Counted from the stretch's first letter, positions 50,111 to 61,044 are shown. The stretch is DNA of 64,000 bases from Leclercia adecarboxylata (GCF_006171285.1 NZ_CP040889.1:3534001-3598000); one strand, 5' to 3'. The notes: generated by a model not told the origin, from the letters alone. Numbers and translations: made by a program.

Positions 50111-51010
50111 TTATCCTCGTAAGGTCGCGGTTAACCCTTTCTGGGCGGCGTACTGCCGGGCAAAGTCCAGTAAAGCAGGATTATCGAGCGGTTTATCAGG
50201 GGCAGAGTAGGGTTGGCCGAGCAGTGTGTACTTGTTCATGCCCAGCGTGTGGTATGGCAAAAAATGGATGTCGCGGACGTTCAGTTCGTCGGCGGCAAAA
50301 TTGGTAATGGCGGTAATCGACGCTTCATCGGCGTTAAAGCCCTGGATCAGCGGCACGCGAATGGTGAGCTGTTTTCCGGCGGCGGCCAGGCGCTTGAGAT
50401 TCTCCAGCACGCGTTTTGCCGAGCCGTCGGTCCACTGCTTAAAGACCGCGCCGTCGACGTGTTTCAGGTCGGCGAGAAACAGGTCGATGTAGGGTAACGA
50501 CGGTTCGATATAGTGCCACGGCACGTGCAGGCAGGTTTCCACGGCGGTGTGGATCCCCTGCTCATGGCTGGCCTGGAACAGCTGGCGCGCCATGTCCGGG
50601 TTCATAAAGGGTTCGCCTCCGGAGAGGGTGATGCCGCCGCCGCTGCGATCGTAGAAAGGCTTATCGCGCAGGACGGTCGCCATGATCTCCTCCACCTGCT
50701 TATCTTCGCCGCAGACGGTGAGGGCCTGGGTCGGGCAGCAGTCGGTGAGGGCATCAAGGTGGGTATCGTCGAGTTTTTCGCGGTGGATCACCAGGCCATT
50801 CAGCGTGCGGTCGATCACCGCAGGCGCCACCTGCTGACAGAGGTTGCACCCCTCCAGGCACAGGCGAGCGTCGAACAGCAGATCCCGGGAACGTTCGCGG
50901 CTTTCCGGATTCTGACACCAGCGGCAGCCCAGGGAGCAGCCCTTCATAAAGACCACGGTACGAATTCCCGGGCCGTCGTGTGTCGAATAACGCTGAATGT
51001 TGAAGATCAT
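50111..51010 (-). CDS. pflE: glycyl-radical-enzyme activase PflE (YbiY)
   Basis: Radical SAM enzyme of 299 aa, the same as E. coli, that installs the glycyl radical on PflF. The SAM-cluster motif CSLGCRWC has Cys25, Cys29 and Cys32. An inserted ferredoxin-like domain has Cys51, Cys55 and Cys58 with further cysteines at 91, 92 and 100. The SAM-binding GGE motif is in [11 protein letters not shown]. It is the first gene of the pflE-pflF operon; a perfect palindromic site lies 35 bases upstream. Confidence 0.95.
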   Translation of the reverse strand: MIFNIQRYSTHDGPGIRTVVFMKGCSLGCRWCQNPESRERSRDLLFDARLCLEGCNLCQQVAPAVIDRTLNGLVIHREKLDDTHLDALTDCCPTQALTVCGEDKQVEEIMATVLRDKPFYDRSGGGITLSGGEPFMNPDMARQLFQASHEQGIHTAVETCLHVPWHYIEPSLPYIDLFLADLKHVDGAVFKQWTDGSAKRVLENLKRLAAAGKQLTIRVPLIQGFNADEASITAITNFAADELNVRDIHFLPYHTLGMNKYTLLGQPYSAPDKPLDNPALLDFARQYAAQKGLTATLRG

Positions 51011-51044
51011 AATGTCGCCTCTTGTTGCGTATGAAGATTAAATT

Positions 51045-51060
51045 ACTTTCGAATGAAAGT
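51045..51060. promoter_or_regulatory. shared palindromic operator, pflE/fsaA copy
   Basis: ACTTTC-GAAT-GAAAGT, a perfect 6-4-6 inverted repeat in the 127-base gap between divergent pflE and fsaA, so placed that it could control both. Near-identical sites precede ybiU and ybiV. Confidence 0.7.
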
Positions 51061-51137
51061 TATCTTGACGCAAATCAACTCAGAAGCAGGTTTTGCCGTG
51101 GTAGGGTTACGGCATAGTCATTTTTGAGGATCTCATC

Positions 51138-51800
51138 ATGGAACTGTATCTCGACACATCCGACGTTATTGCCGTTAAAAAGCTGGCCCGCGTGTTTCCG
51201 CTCGCAGGCGTCACCACTAACCCAAGCATCGTCGCCGCAGGCAAAACGCCGCTCGACGTTCTACTGCCTCAGCTGCAGGAGGCGATGGGCGGCCAGGGCC
51301 GTCTGTTTGCTCAGGTAATGGCCACCACCGCAGAAGGTATGGTGGAAGACGCGCTCAAGCTGCGTACTATCGTCGCCGATCTGGTAGTAAAAGTGCCGGT
51401 AACGGCAGAAGGACTGGCGGCTATTAAGATGCTGAAAGCGCAGGGCGTACCGACCCTGGGGACTGCGGTCTACAGCGCGGCGCAGGGGATGATGGCGGCG
51501 CTGGCGGGGGCTGAATATGTCGCGCCTTATGTGAACCGGGTGGATGCCCAGGGCGGGGACGGTATTCAGACCGTGGCGGAATTACAGCAGCTGCTGACGC
51601 TCCACGTGCCGCAGTCAAAAGTGCTGGCAGCGAGCTTCAAAACCCCGCGACAGGCGCTGGACTGCCTGCTGGCAGGCTGCGAGTCCATCACCCTGCCGCT
51701 GGACGTTGCCCAGCAGTTGATCGCCTCTCCGGCGGTGGATGCAGCGATTGCGAAGTTTGAGCAGGACTGGCAGAACGCCTTTGGACGGACGTCGATCTAG
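51138..51800 (+). CDS. fsaA: fructose-6-phosphate aldolase FsaA
   Basis: Class I aldolase of 220 aa, the same as E. coli, which reversibly splits fructose 6-phosphate to dihydroxyacetone and glyceraldehyde 3-phosphate. The Schiff-base lysine is Lys85 in [12 protein letters not shown]. Other conserved segments are [12 protein letters not shown] and [13 protein letters not shown]. It is divergent from pflE and shares its control region. Confidence 0.97.
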   Translation: MELYLDTSDVIAVKKLARVFPLAGVTTNPSIVAAGKTPLDVLLPQLQEAMGGQGRLFAQVMATTAEGMVEDALKLRTIVADLVVKVPVTAEGLAAIKMLKAQGVPTLGTAVYSAAQGMMAALAGAEYVAPYVNRVDAQGGDGIQTVAELQQLLTLHVPQSKVLAASFKTPRQALDCLLAGCESITLPLDVAQQLIASPAVDAAIAKFEQDWQNAFGRTSI

Positions 51801-51807
51801 TGGTATC

Positions 51808-51838
51808 GCCGGGCGGCGCTGCGCTTGCCCGGCCTACA
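51808..51838. repeat. REP-type hairpin after fsaA
   Basis: GCCGGGC (51808-51814) with GCCCGGC (51827-51833), 8 bases after the fsaA stop, in the opposite orientation to most REP copies in this window. The following 51841-51870 holds a short direct repeat of GCTGATTCGTGC. Confidence 0.75.
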
Positions 51839-51876
51839 AAAGCTGATTCGTGCGCGCTGATTCGTGCATGCTGATT

Positions 51877-51947
51877 CCCTCACCCCGGCCCTCTCCCAAA
51901 GGGAGAGGGAGCAAACACTAAAACGGCAACCTTTGGGTTGCCGTTTG
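51877..51947. repeat. 71-nt composite repeat, right copy (CTC repeat plus moeB terminator)
   Basis: A CTC hairpin CCCTCTCCC/GGGAGAGGG (51889-51910), then the stem AAACGGCAACC (51921-51931) with GGTTGCCGTTT (51936-51946). The second stem ends 3 bases before the moeB stop codon and can terminate moeB transcripts. The whole unit is an inverted near-copy of 47543-47613. Confidence 0.8.
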
Positions 51948-51949
51948 CG

Positions 51950-52696
51950 TTAACCTCCGCACACCTCACACCCCGGATTACGCATCAGCTTCATCTCGCG
52001 GAACTGGCAGGTCATCGCGTCGTACATCACGATTTTCCCCGCCGCTGGCGTGCCGTAATGGGTCAGCACTTTGATGGCCTCCATCGCCTGCATCGAACCG
52101 ATCACCCCCACCAGCGGAGCCATCACCCCCGCTTCCACACAGGTCAGGGCATTCTCGCCAAACAGACGGCTCAGGCAGCGGTAGCAGGGTGCGCCCTCGG
52201 CATAGGTAAAGACGCTGATTTGTCCTTCCATACGGATAGCCGCCCCGGAGACCAGCGGCGTTTTATGGGCAAAACAGCCCGCGTTGAGCTGATTGCGAAT
52301 GGTGACGTTATCCGTGCAGTCGAGAACCAGATCGTGACGGGCAATCTGATCAGACAGCGCAGGCTCATCCAGCAGGGCATCGAGCAGGGTGAACTGCACG
52401 TTGGGGTTGATGCGCGACAGCGACGCCCGGGCCGAGACCACTTTGGGCTCGCCGAGGGTGGCATCGCTGTGCAGCGTCTGGCGTTGCAGGTTGGAGAGCG
52501 ACACGGTGTCGAAATCAAGCAGCGTCATGCGCCCGACGCCAGCGGCGGCCAGATACTGCGCAGCGGCGCAGCCCAGTCCGCCGAGGCCGACCACCAGCAC
52601 GTTCGCGGCCTTTAACGCCTCCTGACCGTCGAAATCAAAGCCGCGCAGCACAATCTGGCGATTGTAGCGCAGCATCTCGTTGTCGCTCAGTTCCAT
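51950..52696 (-). CDS. moeB: molybdopterin-synthase adenylyltransferase MoeB
   Basis: E1-like enzyme of 248 aa (249 in E. coli) that adenylates the MoaD C-terminus for molybdopterin synthesis. The Rossmann ATP site is VVGLGGLGCA at about residues 35-44. The adenylate-site Asp and Arg are in LLDFDTV and NLQRQTL. The structural zinc is held by the CYRC motif in APCYRCLSR and CEVC at the very end. It follows moeA after 2 bases, so it is translationally coupled. Confidence 0.97.
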   Translation of the reverse strand: MELSDNEMLRYNRQIVLRGFDFDGQEALKAANVLVVGLGGLGCAAAQYLAAAGVGRMTLLDFDTVSLSNLQRQTLHSDATLGEPKVVSARASLSRINPNVQFTLLDALLDEPALSDQIARHDLVLDCTDNVTIRNQLNAGCFAHKTPLVSGAAIRMEGQISVFTYAEGAPCYRCLSRLFGENALTCVEAGVMAPLVGVIGSMQAMEAIKVLTHYGTPAAGKIVMYDAMTCQFREMKLMRNPGCEVCGG

Positions 52697-52698
52697 GC

Positions 52699-53931
52699 TC
52701 AGCCTCCGAACAGGGCGTTAAACGGCTCAACCTCAACCCATTCACCCGCTTCCACGTTGCCGCGCTCGCGCTCCAGCACGATAAAGCAGTTGCCCTGGCT
52801 GAAGGAGCTGAAAATATGCGAACCCTGATGACCGGTGGTGCGCACCTCCAGCTCGCCGTCGGCGTTACGCGTCAGAATGCCGCGCTGGAAGTCGAGACGA
52901 CCCGGTGATTTTTTCAGTCGGGTGGCGGCGCGAACGCGCTGGCGGGCAGGCAGGCTTTGCGCCCGGTTGCCGGAGAGCTTCGCCAGCAGCGGCTGCACCA
53001 GCTGATAGAAGGTGAGCGCCGCAGAGACCGGGTTGCCCGGCAGGCCGCAGAACCAGCTGTTCGGCAGCGTGCCAAAGGCGAAGGGTTTGCCCGGCTTGAT
53101 CGCCAGCTTCCAGAAGCCGATCTCGCCCAGCTCGTCGAGGATAGTTTTGGTGTAATCCGCTTCGCCCACCGATACACCGCCGGAGCTCAGCACCACGTCG
53201 GCCACGCGATCCGCTTCAATGAAGGCGGCGCGCAACTGCTCTGGATCGTCAGGAATAATGCCGAGGTTGATCACCTCGCAGCCCAGCTGCTCCAGCATCA
53301 GATGCACCGCCAGGCGGTTAGTATCGTAGATCTGCCCCTCGGCCAGCGGCAGGCCCGGCAGTTGAAGCTCGTCCCCGGTAGAGAACACCGCCACGCGCAC
53401 CTGGCGCACCACGGCAATCTCCGGGATACCTAGCGAGGCCAGTACCGGCAGCTCGGCGACGGACAGCTTCGTGCCCGCCGGGAAGACGGTTGCGCCCAGG
53501 GTAATGTCTTCCCCGCTGCGACGGATATTCTGCCCCGGCTTAACGCTGGCGGTAAAACGCACGCCGTCGTCGGTCTGCTCGGTCTCTTCCTGCATCACCA
53601 CCGCATCGCAGCCCGGCGGCACCGGCGCGCCGGTCATAATGCGGATGCAGCTTCCGGCAGGCCATTCACCCTGGAAAGGCTGACCGGCAAAGGCTTTACC
53701 CGCTACCGGCAGCGCAGTGCCCGCCGCCAGATCCGCCAGACGCACGGCGTAGCCATCCATCGCTGAGTTATCAAAGCCCGGCACGTTCAGGGGCGAAACG
53801 ATGTCGGCGGCGGTCACGCGGCCAAAACAGCGCAGCAGCGGCAGGGTTTCCTGCTCTGACAGCGGAGAAATTCGATTGAGCATCTGGGTGAGTGCCGTCT
53901 CAAGCGGCATCAGTCCGGCGGTAAAATCCAT
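52699..53931 (-). CDS. moeA: molybdopterin molybdenumtransferase MoeA
   Basis: Enzyme of 410 aa (411 in E. coli) that inserts molybdate into adenylylated molybdopterin. Domains follow the known order: N-terminal [10 protein letters not shown] segment, then [16 protein letters not shown], the MoCF-binding domain with [11 protein letters not shown], the loop [16 protein letters not shown], and the C-terminal beta domain. First gene of moeAB, divergent from iaaA across a 189-base gap. Confidence 0.97.
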   Translation of the reverse strand: MDFTAGLMPLETALTQMLNRISPLSEQETLPLLRCFGRVTAADIVSPLNVPGFDNSAMDGYAVRLADLAAGTALPVAGKAFAGQPFQGEWPAGSCIRIMTGAPVPPGCDAVVMQEETEQTDDGVRFTASVKPGQNIRRSGEDITLGATVFPAGTKLSVAELPVLASLGIPEIAVVRQVRVAVFSTGDELQLPGLPLAEGQIYDTNRLAVHLMLEQLGCEVINLGIIPDDPEQLRAAFIEADRVADVVLSSGGVSVGEADYTKTILDELGEIGFWKLAIKPGKPFAFGTLPNSWFCGLPGNPVSAALTFYQLVQPLLAKLSGNRAQSLPARQRVRAATRLKKSPGRLDFQRGILTRNADGELEVRTTGHQGSHIFSSFSQGNCFIVLERERGNVEAGEWVEVEPFNALFGG

Positions 53932-54120
53932 GGGTCACTCCAGCGGGAGAATAACGAAGGCGGCCATTATGGCAGAAAAGTGCCGTTAACTGTATGACAC
54001 CATGGGCTTACCCTTTACATCACAGTGTCGTCTTTCTATATTCAAAAATTATATGAATCATAAGCCACGATAATGATATTTATAAAAAAAGCGGCAACTA
54101 TCGGCCCAAAGGTGAAGTGA

Positions 54121-55059
54121 ATGGGGAATGCAGTCATCGCAATCCACGGCGGCGCCGGGGCAATTACCCGGGCGCAGCTCAGTCAGGAGCAGGAGAAGCG
54201 CTACATCGAGGCGCTCTCGTCGATTGTGGAAACCGGCCAGCGAATGCTGGAGGCGGGCGAGAGCGCGCTGGATGTGGTCACCGAGGCGGTGCGCCTGCTG
54301 GAGGAATGTCCGCTGTTTAACGCCGGGATTGGCTCGGTGTTTACCCGAGACGAAACCCACGAGCTGGACGCCTGCGTGATGGACGGCATTACCCTGAAGG
54401 CGGGTGCCGTGGCCGGGGTCAGCCATCTGCGCAACCCGGTGCTGGCCGCCCGTCTGGTGATGGAGCAGAGCCCGCACGTGCTGCTGGTGGGCGAGGGGGC
54501 CGAGAAATTCGCCTTCGAACAGGGCATGGAGGCGGTTTCGCCAGAAATCTTTTCCACGCCCGAGCGCTATCAGCAGCTGCTGGCAGCGCGCAGTGCGGGG
54601 GAAACCCGGCTCGATCATGCCGCCCCGCTGGATGAGTCCACCAAAACGGGCACCGTCGGTGCCGTGGCGCTGGATAAGGCGGGGAATCTGGCCGCCGCCA
54701 CCTCCACCGGCGGAATGACCAACAAACTGCCCGGTCGGGTGGGCGACAGCCCGTTGCCCGGCGCGGGCTGCTATGCCAATAACGCCAGCGTGGCGGTCTC
54801 CTGCACCGGCACCGGGGAAGTGTTTATTCGCACCCTGGCCGCGTATGACATCGCCGCGCTGATGGATTACGGCGGCTTAAGCCTGGCCGAAGCCTGCGAG
54901 CGGGTGGTGATGGAAAAACTCCCGGCGCTCGAAGGCAGCGGCGGGCTGATTGCCGTCGATCGCGAGGGTAACGTGGCATTACCCTTTAACAGTGAAGGCA
55001 TGTACCGTGCCTGGGGATACGCAGGCGATACGCCGAGCACCGGAATTTACCGTGAATAA
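54121..55059 (+). CDS. iaaA: isoaspartyl peptidase / L-asparaginase IaaA
   Basis: N-terminal-nucleophile hydrolase of 312 aa that is made as a precursor and self-cleaves. The catalytic Thr is residue 178 in [10 protein letters not shown]; the substrate-binding [20 protein letters not shown] follows. It is shorter than E. coli IaaA (321 aa): the stop falls right after GIYRE, removing the last few residues, which are not catalytic. The GGTGAAG site precedes the ATG at 54121. First gene of the iaaA-gsiABCD unit. Confidence 0.96.
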   Translation: MGNAVIAIHGGAGAITRAQLSQEQEKRYIEALSSIVETGQRMLEAGESALDVVTEAVRLLEECPLFNAGIGSVFTRDETHELDACVMDGITLKAGAVAGVSHLRNPVLAARLVMEQSPHVLLVGEGAEKFAFEQGMEAVSPEIFSTPERYQQLLAARSAGETRLDHAAPLDESTKTGTVGAVALDKAGNLAAATSTGGMTNKLPGRVGDSPLPGAGCYANNASVAVSCTGTGEVFIRTLAAYDIAALMDYGGLSLAEACERVVMEKLPALEGSGGLIAVDREGNVALPFNSEGMYRAWGYAGDTPSTGIYRE

Positions 55060-55070
55060 GGGGAAGAGGG

Positions 55071-56942
55071 ATGCCGCACAGCGATGAACTGGACAGTCAG
55101 CAGGTGCTGGCGGTGCACAACCTTAACGTCGCCTTTCCCGACGAGCGGCAGACGATCCCGGCGGTAAAACAGCTCTCTTTTTCGCTCAAACGCGGTGAAA
55201 CCCTGGCGATTGTCGGCGAATCCGGCTCCGGTAAATCGGTCACCGCGCTGTCGTTGATGCGCCTGATTGAACAGTCCGGCGGGCTGGTCGAGTGCGACCG
55301 CCTGCTGCTGCGCCGTCGCAACGGCCAGGTAAGCGATCTCACCACCCTGAGTTCATCCCAGATGCGCAGCGTGCGCGGTGCCGACATCGCCATGATTTTC
55401 CAGGAGCCGATGACCTCCCTCAACCCGGTCTTCCCGGTGGGAGAGCAGATCGCCGAGTCGATTCGCCTGCATCAGGGGCTGAGCCGTGAGAATGCCCTGA
55501 TTGAAGCCCGGCGGATGCTGGAACAGGTACGCATTCCTGAGGCGGACACCATTCTGTCGCGCTATCCGCACCAGCTCTCCGGCGGCATGCGCCAGCGGGT
55601 GATGATCGCCATGGCGCTCTCCTGTCGCCCGGCGGTGCTGATTGCCGATGAACCCACCACCGCGCTGGACGTCACCGTTCAGGCGCAGATCCTGCAGCTG
55701 ATTAAAGTGTTGCAGGAGGAGATGGAGATGGGGGTGATCTTTATCACCCACGACATGGGCGTGGTGGCGGACATCGCCGACCGGGTGCTGGTGATGTACC
55801 AGGGCGAGGCGGTGGAAACCGGCACCGTGGAGCAGATTTTCCACGCCCCTGAGCACCCTTACACAAAAGCGCTGCTGGCGGCGGTACCGCGCCTGGGGGC
55901 GATGAACGGCAGCGATCTGCCGCGGCGTTTTCCGCTGATCTCCCTGGCCGAGCCCGGCCATCAGGAGGCCGAAACCGAGCAGGATACCGTGGTGCCCGGC
56001 GAGCCCATCCTGCAGGTGCGCGACCTGGTGACCCGCTTCCCGCTGCGCGGCGGCCTGTTGAACCGCGTTAAGCGCGAAGTCCACGCGGTGGAGAACGTCA
56101 GCTTCGATTTATGGCCGGGCGAAACGCTGTCGCTGGTGGGTGAATCCGGCAGCGGGAAATCGACCACCGGACGGGCGCTGCTGCGGCTGGTGGAGTCCCA
56201 GGAGGGCACCATCACCTTTAACGGGGAACGCATCGACACCCTGCCCGCCGGGAAACTGCAACACCTGCGGCGGGACATTCAGTTTATTTTCCAGGATCCC
56301 TATGCCTCCCTCGATCCCCGCCAGACCGTCGGCTATTCGATTATGGAGCCGCTGCGGGTGCATAACCTGCTGGACGGGGAAGCCGCCCAGCGGCGGGTGG
56401 CGTGGCTGCTGGAGCGCGTGGGGCTGAAGCCGGAACACGCCTGGCGCTATCCCCATGAATTTTCCGGCGGCCAGCGGCAGCGGATCTGTATTGCCCGCGC
56501 CCTGGCGCTGAACCCGAAGGTGGTGATTGCCGATGAGTCCGTCTCGGCGCTGGACGTCTCCATCCGGGCGCAGATCATCAACCTGCTGCTCGATTTGCAG
56601 CGGGAGATGGGCATCGCGTTTCTGTTTATTTCGCACGATATGGCGGTGGTGGAGCGCATCAGCCACCGCGTGGCGGTGATGTATCTCGGCCAGATTGTCG
56701 AGATAGGCCCGCGTCGGGCGGTATTTGAAAACCCGCAGCATCCCTACACCCGCAAGCTGATGGCGGCGGTGCCGGTGGCCGATCCGGCGCATCGTCAGGC
56801 CCGGCGGGTGCTGTTGCAGGATGAACTACCGGGCAACATCCGCAAGCGAGGGGAATTCACCGAGCGCGTGGAGTTGCGGGAGGTGAGCCCCGGCCATTTC
56901 GTTGCGCCGCCGCGGCAGGACAATGCTTTTTCGCGTTTATAA
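55071..56942 (+). CDS. gsiA: glutathione ABC importer ATP-binding protein GsiA
   Basis: Double ATPase of 623 aa, the same as E. coli, energising glutathione import. Each half has a Walker A (GESGSGKSV and GESGSGKST), a signature ([15 protein letters not shown] and [15 protein letters not shown]) and a Walker B ([11 protein letters not shown] and [11 protein letters not shown]). Note the first P-loop has Val rather than Thr after Ser. It lies 11 bases after iaaA with a GAAGAGG site. Confidence 0.97.
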   Translation: MPHSDELDSQQVLAVHNLNVAFPDERQTIPAVKQLSFSLKRGETLAIVGESGSGKSVTALSLMRLIEQSGGLVECDRLLLRRRNGQVSDLTTLSSSQMRSVRGADIAMIFQEPMTSLNPVFPVGEQIAESIRLHQGLSRENALIEARRMLEQVRIPEADTILSRYPHQLSGGMRQRVMIAMALSCRPAVLIADEPTTALDVTVQAQILQLIKVLQEEMEMGVIFITHDMGVVADIADRVLVMYQGEAVETGTVEQIFHAPEHPYTKALLAAVPRLGAMNGSDLPRRFPLISLAEPGHQEAETEQDTVVPGEPILQVRDLVTRFPLRGGLLNRVKREVHAVENVSFDLWPGETLSLVGESGSGKSTTGRALLRLVESQEGTITFNGERIDTLPAGKLQHLRRDIQFIFQDPYASLDPRQTVGYSIMEPLRVHNLLDGEAAQRRVAWLLERVGLKPEHAWRYPHEFSGGQRQRICIARALALNPKVVIADESVSALDVSIRAQIINLLLDLQREMGIAFLFISHDMAVVERISHRVAVMYLGQIVEIGPRRAVFENPQHPYTRKLMAAVPVADPAHRQARRVLLQDELPGNIRKRGEFTERVELREVSPGHFVAPPRQDNAFSRL

Positions 56943-56973
56943 CTCAGACAGCAGGGAACAACAGGAGAGTACA

Positions 56974-58512
56974 ATGACAAAATTTGTTGCTCGCAGATGG
57001 CTGTTAGCCGCGAGCGTAACGGCAGCCCTGGCGGCCTCGCCGGCTTTCGCAGCAAAAGATGTAGTGGTGGCGGTGGCCTCCAACTTCACCACCCTCGATC
57101 CCTATGACGCCAACGACACGCTCTCCCAGCAGGTAGCGAAGTCGTTTTATCAGGGGCTGTTTGGCCTTGATAAAGAGATGCAGGTGAAAAATGTGCTGGC
57201 CGAAAGCTACAAGGTCTCTGACGACGGGCTGGTCTACACCATCAAGCTGCGCAGCGGCGTGAAGTTCCAGGACGGGACCGACTTCAACGCCGAGGCGGTG
57301 AAGGTCAACCTCGATCGCGCCAGCAACCCGGAAAGCAGCCTTAAGCGCTATAACCTGTATAAAAACATCGCCAGCACCGAGGCCGTCGATCCCACCACGG
57401 TGAAAATCACCCTCAAGGAGCCGTTCTCCGCCTTTATCAACATTCTGGCGCACCCGGCCACGGCGATGATCTCCCCCGAGGCGCTGAAAAAGTACGGCAA
57501 AGAGATTGGCTTCCATCCGGTGGGCACCGGACCCTATGAGCTGGTGACCTGGAACCAGACCGATTTTGTGAAGGTGAAGAAGTTCGCCGGATACTGGCAG
57601 CAGGGGCTGCCGAAGCTGGACACCATCACCTGGCGTCCGGTAGTGGATAACAACACCCGCGCGGCGATGCTACAGACCGGCGAAGCGCAGTTTGCCTTCC
57701 CGATCCCTTACGAGCAGGCGGCGCTGCTGGGCAAAAACAGCAAGCTGGAGCTGGTTGCCAGCCCGTCGATCATGCAGCGTTACATCAGCATGAACGTCAC
57801 GCAAAAGCCGTTTGATAACCCGAAAGTGCGCGAGGCGATCAACTACGCCATCAACCGCGACGCGCTGGTGAAGGTAGCCTTTGCCGGTTACGCGACCCCG
57901 GCGACCGGGGTGGTGCCGCCATCCATTGCCTACTCCCAGCAGTATCATCCGTGGGAATACAACCCGACCAAAGCGCGGGCGCTGTTGAAAGAGGCGGGCT
58001 TCCCGAACGGCTTCAGCACCACGCTCTGGTCGTCGCACAACCACAGTACCGCCCAGAAGGTGCTGCAGTTTACCCAGCAGCAGCTGGCCCAGGTGGGCAT
58101 TAAGGTGCAGGTGACGGCGATGGATGCCGGGCAGCGCGCTGCCGAAGTGGAAGGCAAAGGGCAGAAAGAGAGCGGGGTGAGGATGTTCTACACCGGCTGG
58201 TCGGCCTCTACGGGTGAAGCGGACTGGGCGCTGTCGCCGCTGTTTGCTTCCCAGAACTGGCCGCCAACCCTGTTCAACACCGCGTTCTACAGCAATCCGC
58301 AGGTGGATAAAGATCTGACCGATGCCCTGAAAACCACCCAGCCGGAAGAGAAAGCGAAGCTGTACAAGGATGCGCAGGACACCATCTGGAAGGAGTCGCC
58401 ATGGGTGCCGCTGGTGGTAGAGAAGCTGGTTTCGGCGCACAACAAGGCGCTGACCGGGTTTTACATCATGCCGGATACCGGCTTTAGCTTTGACGACGCG
58501 GATCTGAAATAA
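56974..58512 (+). CDS. gsiB: glutathione-binding periplasmic protein GsiB
   Basis: Solute-binding protein of 512 aa, the same as E. coli, of the DppA/OppA cluster. The ATG at 56974 follows CAGGAGAG and gives a signal peptide ending PAFAAKD; the longer open frame upstream overlaps gsiA and is rejected. Family segments include [20 protein letters not shown] and [20 protein letters not shown]. Third gene of the operon. Confidence 0.97.
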   Translation: MTKFVARRWLLAASVTAALAASPAFAAKDVVVAVASNFTTLDPYDANDTLSQQVAKSFYQGLFGLDKEMQVKNVLAESYKVSDDGLVYTIKLRSGVKFQDGTDFNAEAVKVNLDRASNPESSLKRYNLYKNIASTEAVDPTTVKITLKEPFSAFINILAHPATAMISPEALKKYGKEIGFHPVGTGPYELVTWNQTDFVKVKKFAGYWQQGLPKLDTITWRPVVDNNTRAAMLQTGEAQFAFPIPYEQAALLGKNSKLELVASPSIMQRYISMNVTQKPFDNPKVREAINYAINRDALVKVAFAGYATPATGVVPPSIAYSQQYHPWEYNPTKARALLKEAGFPNGFSTTLWSSHNHSTAQKVLQFTQQQLAQVGIKVQVTAMDAGQRAAEVEGKGQKESGVRMFYTGWSASTGEADWALSPLFASQNWPPTLFNTAFYSNPQVDKDLTDALKTTQPEEKAKLYKDAQDTIWKESPWVPLVVEKLVSAHNKALTGFYIMPDTGFSFDDADLK

Positions 58513-58521
58513 AGCACTCAT

Positions 58522-58545
58522 TCCCGCAGGTATCCGCCTGCGGGA
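58522..58545 (+). other. intercistronic hairpin between gsiB and gsiC
   Basis: TCCCGCAGG (58522-58530) pairs with CCTGCGGGA (58537-58545) in the 47-base gap. No T-run follows, so it is likely to protect the upstream gsiB message rather than terminate it, which fits the need for excess binding protein. Confidence 0.7.
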
Positions 58546-58559
58546 TGAGAGGAATGTGC

Positions 58560-59480
58560 ATGCTGAATTATGTGATTAAACGCCTGCTGGGCCTGATCCC
58601 GACGCTGCTGATTGTCGCGGTGCTGGTCTTTTTATTTGTGCATATGCTGCCAGGCGATCCGGCGCGGCTGATTGCCGGCCCGGAGGCGGATGCCACGGTG
58701 ATTGAGCTGGTGCGTAAGCAACTGGGGCTCGATCAACCGCTTTACCGGCAGTTCTGGCACTACATCACCAGTGTCCTGCAGGGGGATTTTGGCACTTCGA
58801 TGGTCTCCCGGCGGCCCGTGTCCGAAGAGATTGCCAGCCGCTTTATGCCCACCTTCTGGCTGACCCTTGCCAGCATGGCCTGGGCGGTGCTGTTTGGCCT
58901 GATGGCGGGTATTGTGGCGGCCGTGTGGCGCAACCGCTGGCCGGACCGGCTGGGGATGGCGCTGGCGGTTACCGGGATCTCTTTCCCGGCCTTTGCGCTG
59001 GGGATGCTGCTGATGCAGGTTTTCTCCGTGGAGCTGGGCTGGCTGCCCACCGTGGGGGCGGACAGCTGGCGGCACTATATCCTGCCTTCGCTGACGCTTG
59101 GCGCGGCGGTGGCGGCGGTGATGGCGCGCTTCACCCGCGCCTCGTTCGTCGACGTGCTGAACGAAGACTACATGCGTACCGCTCGGGCGAAGGGGGTCAG
59201 CGAGAAGTGGGTGATCCTCAAGCACGGCCTGCGCAACGCGATGATCCCGGTAGTGACCATGATGGGGCTGCAGTTCGGTTTTCTGCTCGGCGGCTCAATC
59301 GTGGTGGAAAAGGTCTTCAACTGGCCAGGGCTCGGGCGTCTGCTGGTCGATTCTGTCGACATGCGCGACTACCCGGTGATCCAGGCGGAAGTGCTGCTCT
59401 TTTCGCTGGAATTTATTCTTATCAACTTAGTGGTGGATGTCCTGTATGCCGCCATTAATCCGGCTATCAGGTACAAGTAA
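58560..59480 (+). CDS. gsiC: glutathione ABC importer permease GsiC
   Basis: Inner-membrane permease of 306 aa, the same as E. coli, with six predicted helices (first [20 protein letters not shown]). The EAA loop reads [21 protein letters not shown] use the ATG at 58560 with AGAGGA upstream; a start five codons earlier lacks support in E. coli. Confidence 0.97.
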   Translation: MLNYVIKRLLGLIPTLLIVAVLVFLFVHMLPGDPARLIAGPEADATVIELVRKQLGLDQPLYRQFWHYITSVLQGDFGTSMVSRRPVSEEIASRFMPTFWLTLASMAWAVLFGLMAGIVAAVWRNRWPDRLGMALAVTGISFPAFALGMLLMQVFSVELGWLPTVGADSWRHYILPSLTLGAAVAAVMARFTRASFVDVLNEDYMRTARAKGVSEKWVILKHGLRNAMIPVVTMMGLQFGFLLGGSIVVEKVFNWPGLGRLLVDSVDMRDYPVIQAEVLLFSLEFILINLVVDVLYAAINPAIRYK

Positions 59481-59481
59481 G

Positions 59482-60393
59482 ATGCGACTGTTAAACTGGC
59501 GTCGGCAGGCGATGTTAAAGGCCATGCCGGGCCTCAAACCGGATCGGATCCGCACCCCGTGGCATGAGTTCTGGCGACGCTTTCGTAAACAGCCGGTGGC
59601 GATGGCCGCCGGGCTGTTTGTGCTGTTGCTGATCCTGGTGGCGGTGCTGGCTCCGTGGATCGTGCCTTTTGATGCCGAGAACTACTTTGATTACGACCGT
59701 CTCAACGAAGGTCCGTCGATGATGCACTGGTTTGGCGTGGACTCGTTAGGGCGCGACATCTTCAGCCGGGTGCTGATGGGGGCGCAGATCTCGCTGGCGG
59801 CAGGGGTGTTTGCGGTGCTGATCGGCGCGGCCATCGGCACGGTGCTGGGCCTGCTGGCGGGCTACTACGAGGGCTGGTGGGACCGGATCATCATGCGCAT
59901 CTGCGACGTGCTGTTTGCCTTCCCCGGCATTCTGCTGGCTATTGCGGTGGTGGCGGTGATGGGCAACGGCATGGCCAACGTGATTATCGCCGTGGCGATC
60001 TTCTCTATTCCGGCCTTTGCCCGCCTGGTGCGCGGCAATACCCTGGTGCTGAAGCAGCAGACCTTTATCGAGTCGGCGCGCAGCATTGGCGCCAGCGACA
60101 CGACGATTCTGTTCAACCATATTCTGCCGGGCACCGTCTCCTCTATCGTGGTCTATTTCACCATGCGTATCGGGGTGTCGATTATCTCGGCGGCCAGCCT
60201 GTCGTTCTTAGGGCTTGGCGCGCAGCCGCCAACCCCCGAGTGGGGGGCAATGCTCAACGAGGCGCGGGCGGATATGGTCATCGCCCCGCACGTGGCGCTA
60301 TTCCCGAGTATGGCGATCTTCCTCACCGTACTGGCGTTTAACTTGCTGGGAGATGGGTTGCGCGACGCGCTTGACCCGAGAATTAAGGGATAA
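59482..60393 (+). CDS. gsiD: glutathione ABC importer permease GsiD
   Basis: Second permease of 303 aa, the same as E. coli. The start at 59482 ([20 protein letters not shown]) is one base after the gsiC stop; a longer open frame back to 59437 overlaps gsiC. It has an N-terminal cytoplasmic segment, six helices, and the EAA loop [20 protein letters not shown]. Last gene of the operon. I see no clear terminator after it. Confidence 0.97.
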   Translation: MRLLNWRRQAMLKAMPGLKPDRIRTPWHEFWRRFRKQPVAMAAGLFVLLLILVAVLAPWIVPFDAENYFDYDRLNEGPSMMHWFGVDSLGRDIFSRVLMGAQISLAAGVFAVLIGAAIGTVLGLLAGYYEGWWDRIIMRICDVLFAFPGILLAIAVVAVMGNGMANVIIAVAIFSIPAFARLVRGNTLVLKQQTFIESARSIGASDTTILFNHILPGTVSSIVVYFTMRIGVSIISAASLSFLGLGAQPPTPEWGAMLNEARADMVIAPHVALFPSMAIFLTVLAFNLLGDGLRDALDPRIKG

Positions 60394-60539
60394 CCTACCA
60401 AATATTGTAGAACTCAATGTGAAAATTTTTGTTATTCAGTAAGTTATAAAATGCCGTGTAAAAGGTTTGCTGGAGTTAACGATTTGTAAAAATTATAATA
60501 ATTAATGATTGAATAACGTTAAATATTGTAAGGATTACA

Positions 60540-60929
60540 ATGAAAAAGCTTCTTTTATGCGGCATGGTTTTACTTTCTACCTCTTGCGCCGATTTCCAGA
60601 AAAACATGAGTGACGGGATGAAAGCGGTCAATTCGGCCCTGACGCCGAAATCTTCCACCGGCACGCAAACTGCGGCAGCGGCAAAACAGTCCGGCACCAT
60701 CACCAACGAACAGTGCAAAACCAGCGTGGGGAAATCCCGTGACTATTTTGAACAGATTGTTGGCTTCAAGCTGAACGAGACCAACTCTTCGGGTTATACC
60801 TCGTTCTCCGAGACCTACAACCTGCGCATTTCCGATCGTAAAGACCGTTTTGGCGGCAACTTCGCTATCTGCATCATCTCTATCGATCCGCAGACCAACA
60901 AGGTCACCACCTTCTCAATGCCAACCTGA
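60540..60929 (+). CDS. small exported protein, possible lipoprotein, unknown function
   Basis: A 129-aa product not recognised. It starts MKKLLLCGMVLLSTSCADFQ: a short export signal with Cys16 in a lipobox-like LSTSC, though position -3 is Ser, so lipidation is uncertain. A low-complexity Ser/Thr/Ala linker (SSTGTQTAAAAKQSGT) is followed by a small domain with two more cysteines (NEQCKTS and AICIISID) that could form a disulfide. An AAGGATT site precedes the ATG. The 146 bases upstream are much richer in A+T than the neighbourhood, which hints at separate acquisition. Not part of the gsi operon in K-12. Confidence 0.8.
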   Translation: MKKLLLCGMVLLSTSCADFQKNMSDGMKAVNSALTPKSSTGTQTAAAAKQSGTITNEQCKTSVGKSRDYFEQIVGFKLNETNSSGYTSFSETYNLRISDRKDRFGGNFAICIISIDPQTNKVTTFSMPT

Positions 60930-60950
60930 TTCAGGCGTTGCGCCTGCATT

Positions 60951-60983
60951 TTGCCGGGTGGCGCTGCGCTTACCCGGCCTACA
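60951..60983. repeat. REP-type hairpin, inverted copy
   Basis: GCCGGGTGGCGCTGCGCTTA followed by CCCGGCC; forms a facing pair (BIME-like) with 61004-61044. Confidence 0.75.
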
Positions 60984-61003
60984 AAACCTGCAAAAACCTG
61001 CGA

Positions 61004-61044
61004 GCCCGTAGGCCCGTGCAAGCGCAGCGCCGCCGGGCAATGCC
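61004..61044. repeat. REP-type hairpin, direct copy
   Basis: GCCCGTAGGCCCGTGCAAGC followed by GCAGCGCCGCCGGGC, 18 bases before the nitroreductase stop; oriented opposite to the copy at 60951. Confidence 0.7.
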
